A stretch of 64,000 nucleotides of DNA from JAMXLO01 sp963696645 (lineage in GTDB: Bacteria; Pseudomonadota; Alphaproteobacteria; Acetobacterales; Acetobacteraceae). The notes beneath the pieces are model-generated. The model saw only the letters and a program-made list of their open reading frames with translations, was not told where the DNA came from and did no database searches. The number at the start of each line of letters is the position of its first letter. Position 1 is the stretch's first letter. Shown here piece after piece: positions 17,206 through 26,318 of the stretch. The position numbers were made by a program, and so were the translations under genes. The stretch is taken from NCBI GenBank assembly GCA_963696645.1, contig CAVOKY010000007.1:2108001-2172000 (forward strand), in the 5' to 3' direction.

Positions 17206-18912
17206 ATGACGTATGATCTGTTGATCCGCAACGGCCGCATTGTTGATGGCTCGGGGATGCCGGCATATCGCGGCGATGTCGCGGTGAAAGATGGCAAGAT
17301 TGCCGAAATCGGCAAGCTGAGCGGCACCGCGAACCGCGTCTTCGACGCGCAGGGTGCCGTGGTGGCGCCCGGCTTCATCGACAATCACTGCCACTACGAC
17401 GCCCAGGTGACCTGGGACCCGCTGTGCTCCTATTCGTGCGACCACGGCGCCACCACGGTGATCTTCGGCAACTGCTCGCTGTCGCTCGCGCCGGTGCGTC
17501 CGGGCAAGTCGGAACGGCTGGCCGAGTTCCTGTCCTACGTCGAAGCGATCCCGATGGAGGTGCTGCGCACCGTCGATTTCAGCTGGGAGACGATGCCGCA
17601 ATACATGGATCGGCTCGACCGCAATCTCGGCGTCAATGCCGGCACGTTCATCGGCCACACCGCGGTGCGCTACTACGTGATGGGCGACGAATGCCAGAAG
17701 CGCACCGCGACCGATGACGAGATCACGGCGATGCAGGACATCGTGCGCGACGCCATGCGCGCCGGCGCGCTGGGGTTCTCGGTGTCGCGCAACCAGGGTC
17801 ACTACGATCCGCAGGGCGTGCATCTGCCGGCGCTGTGGGCCGACGAGAAGGAGATGTTCGCGCTGTGCGACGTATTGCGCGAACTCGGCACAGGCGTGAT
17901 CCAGAGCGGCGGCGGCAACGGCGCGGAGATGAAGAACAGCCTGATGAGCCGGCTGTCCGAAGCCAGCGGCCGTCCGGTGATCTACAACAACCTGAATCAA
18001 TCGATGCGCCGGCCAAACGAGTGGCAGGAGCAGATGGCGCACGTCGATGAGACGATTGCCAAAGGCATCCGCGCCTATCCGACCTGCACGCCCAATCGCA
18101 TCACCGACTTCTTCACCATGCGCAACACGCAGACATTCCGCGGCCTGCCGACCTGGCACCCGATCCTGCTCGCCTCGGATGCCGAAAAGCTGCGTGCCTA
18201 CAGCGATCCTGAGGTTCGCAAGAAGCTGCATGCCGAGGCGGTCGAGTTCAAGGTGGACACCATGCCGCCGGGGATCTGCCGCACCTGGTGGGACTACATG
18301 ACCGTGCAGAATGCGGTGCTGCCGAAGAACCAGGGGCTGGTCGGCAAGACGATCGGCGAGATCGCCAAGGCGCAGGGCAAGGGCATCATCGATGCATTCC
18401 TCGACCTCGTTGTCGAGGAAAATCTCGATACCGCGTTCCTGCATGGCGAGAACAACGTCGATGACGCGGCGGTGGCGAAGATCCTGAACTATCCGAACGC
18501 GATCATCGGCCTGTCGGACGGCGGCGCGCACGTGCAGTTCCAGAGCGGCTTCGGTTTCAGCACCCGCCTGCTCGCCGAATGGGTGCGCGAGAAGCACATC
18601 ATGTCACTGGAAAACGCGGTGCGGCGATTGACCTTCGAGTCAGCCTCGGTGTTCGGTCTGCACGACCGCGGGTTGCTGCAACCGGGCATGGTGGCGGATA
18701 TCGTGGTGTTCGATCCCGACACGGTCCGACCGCTGCCGCACGAGGTGGTGCACGACTTCCCAACCGGGGCGATGCGCATCCGTGAGCCGGCGCAAGGCAT
18801 CCACCTGACCGTCGTCAACGGCCAGATATTGCTGGAGAACGGCAAGCACTGCGGCGCACTGCCTGGGCGGGTGCTGCGCAACAGCTACTACCGCGCACAC
18901 CACCAGAACTGA
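17206..18912 (+). CDS. N-acyl-D-amino-acid deacylase family amidohydrolase
   Basis: 568-aa metal-dependent amidohydrolase of the D-aminoacylase branch. MTYDLLIRNGRIVDGSGMP forms the N-terminal beta domain and GFIDNHCHYDAQVTWDPL near residue 60 carries the HxH metal motif. FIGHTAVRYYVMG, LGFSVSRNQGHYD and GLSDGGAHVQFQ near residue 428 supply further His and the catalytic Asp. MVADIVVFDPDTV near 497 closes the composite domain. AAGGAAGG ribosome site upstream of the ATG at 17206. Substrate is probably an N-acylated D-amino acid or similar amide, but the branch is wide. No operon partner: a repeat follows before the next gene. Confidence 0.88.
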   Translation: MTYDLLIRNGRIVDGSGMPAYRGDVAVKDGKIAEIGKLSGTANRVFDAQGAVVAPGFIDNHCHYDAQVTWDPLCSYSCDHGATTVIFGNCSLSLAPVRPGKSERLAEFLSYVEAIPMEVLRTVDFSWETMPQYMDRLDRNLGVNAGTFIGHTAVRYYVMGDECQKRTATDDEITAMQDIVRDAMRAGALGFSVSRNQGHYDPQGVHLPALWADEKEMFALCDVLRELGTGVIQSGGGNGAEMKNSLMSRLSEASGRPVIYNNLNQSMRRPNEWQEQMAHVDETIAKGIRAYPTCTPNRITDFFTMRNTQTFRGLPTWHPILLASDAEKLRAYSDPEVRKKLHAEAVEFKVDTMPPGICRTWWDYMTVQNAVLPKNQGLVGKTIGEIAKAQGKGIIDAFLDLVVEENLDTAFLHGENNVDDAAVAKILNYPNAIIGLSDGGAHVQFQSGFGFSTRLLAEWVREKHIMSLENAVRRLTFESASVFGLHDRGLLQPGMVADIVVFDPDTVRPLPHEVVHDFPTGAMRIREPAQGIHLTVVNGQILLENGKHCGALPGRVLRNSYYRAHHQN

Positions 18913-18974
18913 ACTGATCGCGCTGGTATAACGTCGTGGCCGGTCCGCCGGCTTTCGCTGGGAAGACGCAACGG

Positions 18975-19048
18975 ATGGCCGGGCTTGTCCCGGCCATCCG
19001 TTGCGGCACCATGCTGGTGGTGATGGCCGGGACAAGCCCGGCCATGAC
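18975..19048. repeat. dispersed palindromic repeat type B
   Basis: Inverted repeat whose left arm reads ATGGCCGGGCTTGTCCCGGC and whose right arm ends ACAAGCCCGGCCATGAC. It is itself built of smaller palindromes. Further copies are at 20308 and 28988. It lies between the amidohydrolase and GlcG genes. Confidence 0.88.
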
Positions 19049-19104
19049 AATGGACGCTCAGCAACGCCCGTGTCCAGCAGCGTTGTAACACAGGAAAACC
19101 AACC

Positions 19105-19500
19105 ATGGCTCTGACACTCGAAGGCGCCAACCGCATCACCGCCGGTGCGATCGCGAAGGCGACGGAACTGAAAATCCGCATCAGCGTCGCGGTCTGCGAC
19201 GCCGGCGGCCGACTGCTGGCGTTTCAACGCATGGACAATGCCATTTGGGCGAGCGCGTACGGCAGCCAGGGCAAGGCGATTGCATCGGCCGCCTTCGGCC
19301 GCCCCAGCGGCGAACTGTCCGAGCGCGCGAACCAACCGACACCAGCCGGCATCGCTGCGGCGGAAGGCGGCCACATGATCATGGGCCAGGGTGCTGTGCC
19401 GATCATTCAGGACGGAGTGATCCTCGGCGCCTGTGGCGTCGGCGGCGGCACCGCGCAACAGGACGAGGACTGCGCCCGCCACGGCGTCGGCAAGCTATAG
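19105..19500 (+). CDS. GlcG/HbpS family heme-binding-like protein
   Basis: 131 aa, the typical size for the GlcG/HbpS (DUF336) family. Family features: LEGANRITAGAIAKATELKI, ISVAVCDAGGRLLAFQRMD, SQGKAIASAAFGRPSGEL, and GGHMIMGQGAVPIIQDGVIL followed by GACGVGGGTAQQDEDCARHG. HbpS of Streptomyces binds heme and iron; many proteobacterial members sit in catabolic operons with unknown chemistry. The following hydrolase starts 34 bp downstream with its own strong ribosome site, so the two are likely co-transcribed. Confidence 0.9.
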   Translation: MALTLEGANRITAGAIAKATELKIRISVAVCDAGGRLLAFQRMDNAIWASAYGSQGKAIASAAFGRPSGELSERANQPTPAGIAAAEGGHMIMGQGAVPIIQDGVILGACGVGGGTAQQDEDCARHGVGKL

Positions 19501-19534
19501 TCGGCGCCGCGCGGGACGATCGGAGGAATTCGCC

Positions 19535-20272
19535 ATGCCACATTTTGAACGTAATGGCGCTCGTATCTACTACGAGGAATACGGCCAGGGCTTCCCTATC
19601 CTGACCTTCGCCCCCGCCGGCCTGGCGTCGGTGATCGATGTCTGGAGCCAGCCCATGGCTCCGATCAACCCGACCACCGAGTTCGCGACGAAGTACCGTG
19701 TCATCGCGATGGATCAGCGCAACGCCGGCGGCCAGTCGAACGCGCCGATCACCGCGCAGGACGGTTGGGATAGCTTCACCGCTGACCATATCGCGCTGCT
19801 CGATCATCTGCGCATTGATCGGTGCCATCTGTATGGCCAGTGCATCGGCGGGTCATTCATCGTGAACCTGCTGAAGGCGCAGCCTGATCGCGTTGCGTCT
19901 GCCGTGCTCGCGCAGCCGATCGGACGCGTGGGTCCGCTCGCGCCAGGCCGCACGCCGCGATTCCAGGCATGGACGGAAACGCTCAAGGATCATCCGGAGG
20001 CGACGCAGCCGGTGCTCGATGCGTTCTACCAGAACCTTTACCGAAACGGCTTTGTCTATTGCGCGGACCGCGCCTTCGTGGCGACGGTGCGTACGCCGTG
20101 CCTGGTGCTGGCAGGCAACGACGACGCGCACCCCTACGCGATCGCCGAGGAACTCGCGAAGCTGCTGCTGAACTGCGAATTCATCGCCGAATGGAAGTCG
20201 GGAGCGGCGCTGACATCGGCGAGAGCGCGCGTCATGGAATTCCTGTCCAGGCACACGCCGACCGCGGCGTAA
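19535..20272 (+). CDS. alpha/beta hydrolase with Cys nucleophile elbow
   Basis: 245-aa alpha/beta-fold protein. The nucleophile elbow is GQCIGG near residue 97, with Cys where Ser is normal; the dienelactone hydrolase group uses Cys in this way. The likely acid follows in VLAGNDDAHPYA. A clear C-terminal catalytic His of the usual GxxH type is not seen after it (the region reads EWKSGAALTS), so the triad may be altered. GGAGGAATT ribosome site before the ATG at 19535. Probably an operon with the GlcG-like gene. Confidence 0.85.
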   Translation: MPHFERNGARIYYEEYGQGFPILTFAPAGLASVIDVWSQPMAPINPTTEFATKYRVIAMDQRNAGGQSNAPITAQDGWDSFTADHIALLDHLRIDRCHLYGQCIGGSFIVNLLKAQPDRVASAVLAQPIGRVGPLAPGRTPRFQAWTETLKDHPEATQPVLDAFYQNLYRNGFVYCADRAFVATVRTPCLVLAGNDDAHPYAIAEELAKLLLNCEFIAEWKSGAALTSARARVMEFLSRHTPTAA

Positions 20273-20307
20273 AGTTGGCAGGACAGCGCCTCATCGCAGC
20301 TTCAATC

Positions 20308-20383
20308 GTCATGGCCGGGCTTGTCCCGGCCATCCGTCGCGGCACACTGCCGGTGGTGATGGCCGGGACAAGCCCAGCCATGA
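20308..20383. repeat. dispersed palindromic repeat type B
   Basis: Second copy of the type B inverted repeat (left arm ATGGCCGGGCTTGTCCCGGC, right arm ending AGCCCAGCCATGAC). One base of the right arm differs from the copy at 18975. It lies between the hydrolase and the luciferase-like gene. Confidence 0.88.
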
Positions 20384-20483
20384 CGGGGACGGTGCGTGAG
20401 CGCGAACTAAACCGCGCATCTATCAGTGGCCGTGACGACGACGCGGCGCATGGGTCATCATCAACGAGACGCAGTATCATACA

Positions 20484-21479
20484 ATGAACCCGCTCCGCGT
20501 CGCTCTCCGCGTTCCGGTCGGCCTGCCCTTGCCCGACGTGGCAGCGTTCGTCGCGCGCTGCGAGGACGCGGGTTTCGACGGGGTCGGCATCCACGATCAT
20601 CCGTCCAGCGGCCGCGATGCGTACCTCGCACTGGCACTGGCGGCGCAAGCGACGCAGCGCCTGCGGCTGTTCCCGGCCACCTCGAGCCCCGCGGTGCGGC
20701 ATCCGCTGGTGCTCGCCTCGCTGGCGCACAGTCTGGAGGAAATTGCGCCGGGACGCATCTGTCTCACGGTGGCGCCCGGTTTCATTTCGACACGCAGTAT
20801 CGGGCAGCCGCGCGCCGGTGTGGGTTTCATGCGTGAGGCGATCCGCGATGTTCGACGGCTGCTCGGCGGGGAAGCGGTTGGCTTCGGTGCAACGGCAACG
20901 ACCCTGCGCAATCGCAGCGCGACGCCGACACCGGTGTATCTGCTGGCGGCCGGTCCCCGCATGGTCGAACTTGCGGGCGAGGTAGCCGATGGCGCGTTTC
21001 TCATGGTCGGCCTGCATCCGGCTGCCGTGCGTGCGGCGATGCGCCATCTGGAGGCGGGAGCGGCGCGGGCCGGTCGCTCGCTGGATGGCTTCCCGGTGGT
21101 GTTCGTCGTGACGCTCGGCCTCGGACCCGATGCGGAGGTAGGCGCGCGATGGGTGCGAAGCTGGTTCGCGCCAGGTCAGCCGTTCCTCGCGTATCCAAGC
21201 GTGGCAAATCTTCGATGGCTGCGTGAGGCTGGGTTCGCAATTGACGAGGCGCATGATCCGGCCGCCATCCCCAAGGACCGCGCACGCCAGATAGCCGATG
21301 CGTTCGGTTTGTTCGGTTCGCCGGAACGCTGTGCCGAGCGACTGCTGCGCGCACGCGAGGAGGCCGGCGTCGACGATGTTTTCCTGTTCCCGGCGCATGA
21401 TCTCGCAGGCGGCTACAACATGCCGGAGGCCGAGGTGCAGGCGTTCGAACGGGTGATCCGTCCGCGAATCGGCGGCTAG
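20484..21479 (+). CDS. LLM class flavin-dependent oxidoreductase
   Basis: 331-aa TIM-barrel protein of the bacterial luciferase-like family, using FMN or F420. Family features: FVARCEDAGFDGVGIHDHP at the N-terminus, YLALALAAQATQRLRLFPAT, RHPLVLASLAHSLEEIAPGR, TPVYLLAAGPRMVELAGEVADGAFL near residue 165, and FGLFGSPERCAERLLRAREEAGVDDVFLFP near the C-terminus. These correspond to the 5,10-methylenetetrahydromethanopterin-reductase-like subgroup. Substrate unknown. No close operon partner; the next gene is convergent with a 13-bp gap. Confidence 0.88.
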   Translation: MNPLRVALRVPVGLPLPDVAAFVARCEDAGFDGVGIHDHPSSGRDAYLALALAAQATQRLRLFPATSSPAVRHPLVLASLAHSLEEIAPGRICLTVAPGFISTRSIGQPRAGVGFMREAIRDVRRLLGGEAVGFGATATTLRNRSATPTPVYLLAAGPRMVELAGEVADGAFLMVGLHPAAVRAAMRHLEAGAARAGRSLDGFPVVFVVTLGLGPDAEVGARWVRSWFAPGQPFLAYPSVANLRWLREAGFAIDEAHDPAAIPKDRARQIADAFGLFGSPERCAERLLRAREEAGVDDVFLFPAHDLAGGYNMPEAEVQAFERVIRPRIGG

Positions 21480-21492
21480 TACCTGGCCAGTG

Positions 21493-22185
21493 TTACGCGC
21501 CGCCGTTCACATCGATCGTCGCGCAGGTGATGAACGATGCAGCATCGCTCACCAGGAAATCCACCACCGAGGCGATCTCGTCCGGTTCGCCGGAGCGGCC
21601 CAGGGCGCTGCCTTTCGCGCGTTCCTTGGCAACCTGCGGCGTGCGCGCACCCATCGCCGTGTTGATCAGTCCAGGGGCAATCGCGTTCACCCGGATGCCG
21701 TGGCGGCCAAGCCGTGTGCCGAGGCTTTTGGTGAGGTTGATGACCGCCGCCTTCGATGCGCCGTACTCCACCACCGTACTGCCACGCTGACCGGCCGACG
21801 ATGCGGTGTTGACGATGGCGCCGGTCTCGCCGGCCGCGATCAGCCGCTTCGCCACCCATTGCGATGCGAAGAACGGCGCGCGCACGTTCACCGACATCGT
21901 GTCGTCGAATTGCTCCGGCGGCACGTCGAGATAGTCGGACTCCGGGTGATAGATGCCGGCGTTGTTGAACAGCACACGGATCAGTCCGTGGTCGCGTTCG
22001 ATCGAGGCAAGCGTCGCCGACACGCGATCGAGGTCGGTCAGATTGCACTGGTAGTGCGGCCAGTTGCCCGCACCTTCGGCCCCGACATCGATGCCGACGG
22101 TGAGATGGCCGGACTGCGCGAGACGGCGGCAGGTGGCCTGACCGATCAAGCCGTTGCTGCCGGTGATGACTGCGACCTTTGCCAT
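21493..22185 (-). CDS. SDR family NAD(P)-dependent oxidoreductase
   Basis: 230-aa classical short-chain dehydrogenase. Cofactor motif TGSNGLIG at residues 8-15, NNAG near residue 75, catalytic Ser in NTASSAGQRG, Tyr/Lys in YGASK near residue 142, and RVNAIAPGLINT after it. The cofactor loop has Asp in VGIDVGAE, which favours NAD over NADP. GGAGG lies a few bases upstream of the ATG. Convergent with the luciferase-like gene. Substrate is probably a secondary alcohol or sugar. Confidence 0.9.
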   Translation of the reverse strand: MAKVAVITGSNGLIGQATCRRLAQSGHLTVGIDVGAEGAGNWPHYQCNLTDLDRVSATLASIERDHGLIRVLFNNAGIYHPESDYLDVPPEQFDDTMSVNVRAPFFASQWVAKRLIAAGETGAIVNTASSAGQRGSTVVEYGASKAAVINLTKSLGTRLGRHGIRVNAIAPGLINTAMGARTPQVAKERAKGSALGRSGEPDEIASVVDFLVSDAASFITCATIDVNGGA

Positions 22186-22239
22186 GGTTTCCTCCGATGT
22201 CCGATGTCCGTTGTAATTTTAGGCAGCGCGGCCACCCTT

Positions 22240-22336
22240 GTCATTGCGAGGAGCGCAGCGGCGACGCAATCCCCGACCAGTTGTGCGCGCACAGGTTGGT
22301 TGGAGATTGCCGCGTCGCTGCGCTCCTCGCAATGAC
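22240..22336. repeat. dispersed palindromic repeat type A, complete
   Basis: 97-bp inverted repeat with arms starting GTCATTGCGAGGAGCGCAGC and ending GCTGCGCTCCTCGCAATGAC. It abuts the truncated solute-binding protein fragment, whose other side is bounded by another copy at 22615. Confidence 0.9.
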
Positions 22337-22347
22337 AGGGACGGCCG

Positions 22348-22599
22348 GGCACCGGATCGCTGAACCGCGCGCGCTATTCGAATCCGCAATTCGACGCGAT
22401 CCTGAAGCAGGCCACCAGCGAGTTCGACGAGGCAAAACGCAATGCGCTGCTCGCGGATGCGACGCGTGTTGCGATGGACGATGCTGGTATCCTGCCGCTG
22501 TATTGGCAGAAGTTGTACTGGGCGGCGCGCAAGGGCTACGTGGTTGTTCCCGATCGCGGGGAGTCCACGTCTGCGCGGTTTGTATCGCTGGCAAGGTAG
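22348..22599 (+). pseudogene. C-terminal fragment of a peptide/nickel-type ABC substrate-binding protein
   Basis: An open frame without a start reads TGSLNRARYSNPQFDAILKQ, continues AGILPLYWQKLYWAARKGYV and ends ARFVSLAR-stop. This is the C-terminus of family 5 extracellular solute-binding proteins (DppA/OppA type: xxNxARYSxPxxDxLLxxA, then LPLYxQ). About 83 codons remain. The other 450 or so residues are absent and the fragment starts 12 bp after a type A repeat, so the gene was lost with a break at the repeat. Confidence 0.85.
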
Positions 22600-22614
22600 G
22601 GCGCCGCTGCCCCT

Positions 22615-22711
22615 GTCATTGCGAGGAGCGCAGCGACGAAGCAATCCCCCGCGAGTTGCGCGCGCACAGATGGGTCGGGGATTGCTTCGTCGCTGCGCTC
22701 CTCGCAATGAC
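22615..22711. repeat. dispersed palindromic repeat type A, complete
   Basis: 97-bp copy, same arms as at 22240. It sits between the solute-binding remnant and the TauD gene. The two copies bracket the remnant in a 470-bp segment. Confidence 0.9.
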
Positions 22712-22817
22712 AGGGAGATGGCGCTCCGCGCAATGGCAGGTTTGGCCAGGCAGCCGAATGTGCATTACATTATCCTTCTGGTTTGCTGGCCCGAACGGTC
22801 GGGACAGGGAGAGACGC

Positions 22818-23723
22818 ATGCTGAGCATTGAACCAACCGGCGCGGTACTCGGCGCAACCATCCGTGGCATCGACGTGGCACAACCCATCGGCGAAAGCGA
22901 TTTCGCGCGCATCCTTTATGCGCTCGGCCATCGCGGCGTGCTGCGGTTTCCGGATCAGCAGCTCGACCTCGGCGCGTTGCGCGACTTCTCCGAACGTTTC
23001 GGCGAGATCCAGGGGCCGAGCGCCTCGCCTGACGCCTATGCCCACGTCGGCACGCTGTCGAACCTGAAGGAGGACGGCAAGTACATCGGCTCGCCGGATG
23101 CCGGCCAGGACTGGCACACCGACATGTCGTATCGCGATGTGATGGGCTTCGTGAACGTGCTGTACGGCATCCGCATTCCGCGCCGCAACGGAATGCCGCT
23201 CGGCGGCACGGAATTCTCCAACATGCACATGGCGTACGACGCACTGCCGGCCAACATCCGAACCAGGCTCGCCAATGCGACGGCAACGCACGACTTCGAA
23301 AAATTCTGGGAGCATATGCGCCGCGACAAGGCCAGCACGCGCCCGCCGATGACCGAGGAACAGAAGCGGCGGCGCCCGCCGGTGGTGCATCCGCTGTTCC
23401 TGACGCATCCGATCACCGGCCGGAAGGTGCTGTACTGCAATCCCGGCTACACAACGCGCATCAACGAACTGCCCGAGCGCGAAAGCGACGCGATGCTGGA
23501 GTACCTGTTCGCGCACCAGCTCGAGCCGCGCTTCCGCTACACGCACACCTGGACCGAGAACGATCTGCTGGTATGGGATCACCTCGGCACCATCCATCGC
23601 GCGATCGCCGACTACGCGCCGGACGAGATCAGGCTGATGCGGCGCTGCCAGGTGATGGCGACGAAAGTGTTCGATCCCGAGTTCCTGCGCCCGGTGCGCG
23701 AATTTTCCATCATGGAGGCATGA
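22818..23723 (+). CDS. TauD/TfdA family Fe(II)/2-oxoglutarate dioxygenase
   Basis: 301-aa non-heme iron dioxygenase. VLGATIRGIDVAQPI near the N-terminus is the family opening. The HxD metal pair is in DWHTDMSYRD near residue 98. The distal His is in DHLGTIHRAIADY near residue 260, and RLMRRCQV holds the 2-oxoglutarate-binding Arg. Its substrate could be taurine-, aryloxyacetate- or other acid-like. Starts at the ATG at 22818 with a GGGAGAG site; the open frame further upstream crosses the repeats and is not coding. Its TGA is followed at once by the FAH gene ATG (TGAATG), so they form an operon. Confidence 0.9.
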   Translation: MLSIEPTGAVLGATIRGIDVAQPIGESDFARILYALGHRGVLRFPDQQLDLGALRDFSERFGEIQGPSASPDAYAHVGTLSNLKEDGKYIGSPDAGQDWHTDMSYRDVMGFVNVLYGIRIPRRNGMPLGGTEFSNMHMAYDALPANIRTRLANATATHDFEKFWEHMRRDKASTRPPMTEEQKRRRPPVVHPLFLTHPITGRKVLYCNPGYTTRINELPERESDAMLEYLFAHQLEPRFRYTHTWTENDLLVWDHLGTIHRAIADYAPDEIRLMRRCQVMATKVFDPEFLRPVREFSIMEA

Positions 23724-24506
23724 ATGCGCTGGATCAGATTCACCGCCGATAACCGCACCGCCTACGGTTCGCTGAACGGCGATACGGTCAGCGAGATCAG
23801 CGGCGAGCCGTGGGGCACGCACGCCGCAACCGGCAAGACGCACAGGCTGGCCGACGTGAAGCTGGAAGTGCCGGTCATCCCGCGCACGTTCTACGCCGCA
23901 GGCATCAACTACGCGACGCATATCCGCGAGATGGCGGAAAAGCGAGGCGTGCAGCCGGTATTTCCCGAGAAGGCCGATATCGGCTACCGCGCCAACAACG
24001 CGCTGATCGCGCACGGCGGGGACGTTGTGATCCCGAAAGACGCCACCGAGAAGATCAACTACGAGGGCGAGCTGGTCGTGGTGATCGGCAAGCAGGCCAA
24101 GCACCTGAGCAAAGCCGATGCGATGTCCTGCATATTCGGCTACACCATCGGCAACGATGTGAGCGAGCGCACCTGGCAGCGCGGCGACCGCACCTTCTGG
24201 CGCGGCAAGAATGCCGATACGTTCAAGCCGATGGGACCGTGGATCGATACCAATGTTGATATCGATGCGATGCAGACGATCGTTCGGGTCAACGGCAAGG
24301 AGAGCCTGACGTTCAAGACCAACGACATGATCTTCGACATCCCGACCTACATCGAGGCGATGACGCGTTACCTGACGCTGTATCCGGGCGATGTGATCTG
24401 GATGGGCACCGATGGCACCTCGCCCGACCTGAAGCACGGCGATGTGGTGGAGGTCGAGCTCACCGGACTTGGCGTGCTGCGCAACCGGTTTGTGCGGGAG
24501 AGCTGA
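23724..24506 (+). CDS. fumarylacetoacetate hydrolase family protein
   Basis: 260-aa FAH-superfamily enzyme, divalent-metal dependent; members cleave or hydrate 2-oxo acids at the end of catabolic routes. Motifs: FYAAGINYATHIREM near residue 55, NYEGELVVVIGKQAK near 112 (ExE metal ligands), FGYTIGNDVSERTWQ near 138, KSFDTFxPxGP-like KNADTFKPMGPWI near 163, and PGDVIWMGTDGTSP near 220. Directly coupled to the dioxygenase gene, suggesting the dioxygenase opens a pathway whose oxo-acid product is handled here. Confidence 0.9.
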   Translation: MRWIRFTADNRTAYGSLNGDTVSEISGEPWGTHAATGKTHRLADVKLEVPVIPRTFYAAGINYATHIREMAEKRGVQPVFPEKADIGYRANNALIAHGGDVVIPKDATEKINYEGELVVVIGKQAKHLSKADAMSCIFGYTIGNDVSERTWQRGDRTFWRGKNADTFKPMGPWIDTNVDIDAMQTIVRVNGKESLTFKTNDMIFDIPTYIEAMTRYLTLYPGDVIWMGTDGTSPDLKHGDVVEVELTGLGVLRNRFVRES

Positions 24507-24561
24507 GTCGGCCCCCTGTCATTGCTGACGGGGTGCCGGCAATGAGCGGCGGCAGCGACCA

Positions 24562-26316
24562 ATGCTGACCACCCTCGTCGTGCTGCTCGCCGCCGCGACA
24601 ATCGCCGTGCCGCTGACGCGACGCAGCGGCTTCGGCAGCGTACTTGGGTATCTGCTCGCCGGCATCGTTATCGGACCCGCCGGCCTCGGTCTGGTCACCG
24701 ACGTCAACGCAATCGCCTCCATCGCCAGTCTTGGCGTGGTGATGCTGCTGTTCCTGATCGGCCTGGAAGTGCGACCGCAACGGCTCTGGGTGATGCGGCG
24801 ATCGGTGTTCGGCCTTGGCACCGCGCAGGTCGTGGTCAGCGGCGCGGCGCTCGCGGCGCTCGCCCACGTGGCCGGCATTGCATGGAACGGCGCGATCGTG
24901 CTGGGCGCGGGGCTCGCCATGTCGTCCACTGCCATCGTGCTGCCGATGTTGGCGGAGCGTGACCTGCTCGCCACCCCCGGCGGTCGCGACACATTCGCCG
25001 TGCTGCTGTTCCAGGATTTCGCATTCATCCCGCTGGTCGCGCTGGTCCCGCTGCTCGCCGGAAACAGCGTGCCGGACCACGTGCCGTGGCACGACGTGGC
25101 GCGTGCTGTCGTTGCGATCGCGATCATTCTGGTCGGCGGCCGGTTCCTGATGCGACCGCTGTTCCGCGTCATCGGCGGCGCGAAGGTTCCCGAAGTCTTC
25201 ACCACGGTCGCGCTGCTGATCGTCGTCGGCACCGCGTTCATCGCCACCGAAGCGGGGCTGTCGCCGTCACTTGGTGCATTCATGGCCGGCGTGCTGCTGT
25301 CGGAGTCGGAATACCGCCACGAATTGCAGGCCGATATCGCACCGTTCGAGGGCCTGCTGCTGGGCTTCTTCTTCATCTCGGTCGGCATGTCCGCCGATCT
25401 GCAGCTTGCCGCCGCCCGCCCAGCGCTGCTTGCAGAAGCCACGGCGGCGTTGCTGATCACCAAGGTGGTCATCGCGTTTGCACTGTCGCGCATTGCCGGC
25501 AAGGACACGACCAATGCGCTGCGCTTCGGTCTTGCGCTGCCGCAGGCCAGCGAATTCAGCTTCGTGCTGTTCGGGGCCGCGATCGCCGCCGGAGCGCTCA
25601 ATCAGGCGAACGCCGCGATGGCCACGCTGGTGACCGCCGCCTCGATGGTCGCCACGCCGATCCTGTTCGCCGGCTGCGAGGCATTCGTGATCCCGCGCCT
25701 GAAGCGCGCGTCCGCCCCCGAGTACGACACGATCGACGCAGACGATGCGCCGGTGATCATCTGCGGCTTCGGCCGGTTCGGACAGATCATCGGCCGCGTG
25801 CTGCGCATGGCCAACATTGCGTTCACCGCGCTGGAACGCGATCCGGGCCAGGTCGAAGTGGTCCGCCGCTTCGGCAACAAGGTGTATTTTGGCGACCCCA
25901 CCCGCCCCGACGTGCTGCGTGCCGCCGGCGCCGAGCAGGCGAAGCTGCTCGTCGTGACACTCGGCGAAGCGCGGGCCGACCTGCGCGTTGTCGAGGTGGC
26001 CAAACGCAACTTCCCGCACCTTGCGATCCTGGCACGGGCGCGCAACCGGTGGTACGCGCATCTGCTGATGGATCGCCATGTCGACGGGTTGGTGCGCGAG
26101 ACATTCCATTCGAGCCTGCAACTTGCCAAACTGGCGCTGGTATCACTTGGCATCGACGAGGAGGCCGCCGAACGCGCGGTCGTGCTGTTTCGCGATCAAG
26201 ACGAAAAGAATTTGCTGGAAACGCACACGATCTATCGCGACGAGGACCAGGTTATTCAGAGCCAGCAGCAGGCCGCGGACGAACTCGCCAGCCTGTTCGA
26301 GGCGGACAAGCCGTAA
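24562..26316 (+). CDS. CPA2 monovalent cation:proton antiporter with TrkA-N domain (KefB/KefC type)
   Basis: 584-aa inner-membrane antiporter. About 12 membrane segments in residues 1-380 (GYLLAGIVIGPAGLGLV, GVVMLLFLIGLEVRPQRL, AGLAMSSTAIVLPML, FQDFAFIPLVALVPLL). Then comes a TrkA-N/RCK nucleotide-binding domain starting at VIICGFGRFGQIIGRVL near residue 395. This is the K+/H+ efflux layout of KefB/KefC, which protect cells from electrophiles and acid or ion stress. The glutathione-gating residues cannot be confirmed by eye. It ends 2 bp from the convergent MFS gene. Confidence 0.9.
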   Translation: MLTTLVVLLAAATIAVPLTRRSGFGSVLGYLLAGIVIGPAGLGLVTDVNAIASIASLGVVMLLFLIGLEVRPQRLWVMRRSVFGLGTAQVVVSGAALAALAHVAGIAWNGAIVLGAGLAMSSTAIVLPMLAERDLLATPGGRDTFAVLLFQDFAFIPLVALVPLLAGNSVPDHVPWHDVARAVVAIAIILVGGRFLMRPLFRVIGGAKVPEVFTTVALLIVVGTAFIATEAGLSPSLGAFMAGVLLSESEYRHELQADIAPFEGLLLGFFFISVGMSADLQLAAARPALLAEATAALLITKVVIAFALSRIAGKDTTNALRFGLALPQASEFSFVLFGAAIAAGALNQANAAMATLVTAASMVATPILFAGCEAFVIPRLKRASAPEYDTIDADDAPVIICGFGRFGQIIGRVLRMANIAFTALERDPGQVEVVRRFGNKVYFGDPTRPDVLRAAGAEQAKLLVVTLGEARADLRVVEVAKRNFPHLAILARARNRWYAHLLMDRHVDGLVRETFHSSLQLAKLALVSLGIDEEAAERAVVLFRDQDEKNLLETHTIYRDEDQVIQSQQQAADELASLFEADKP

Positions 26317-26318
26317 GG

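Noticed and set aside
22179..22817. Upstream extension of the TauD frame by over 200 codons
   Set aside because: The stretch runs through two palindromic repeats and a solute-binding remnant in a different frame; the ATG at 22818 has a ribosome site and the family N-terminus.
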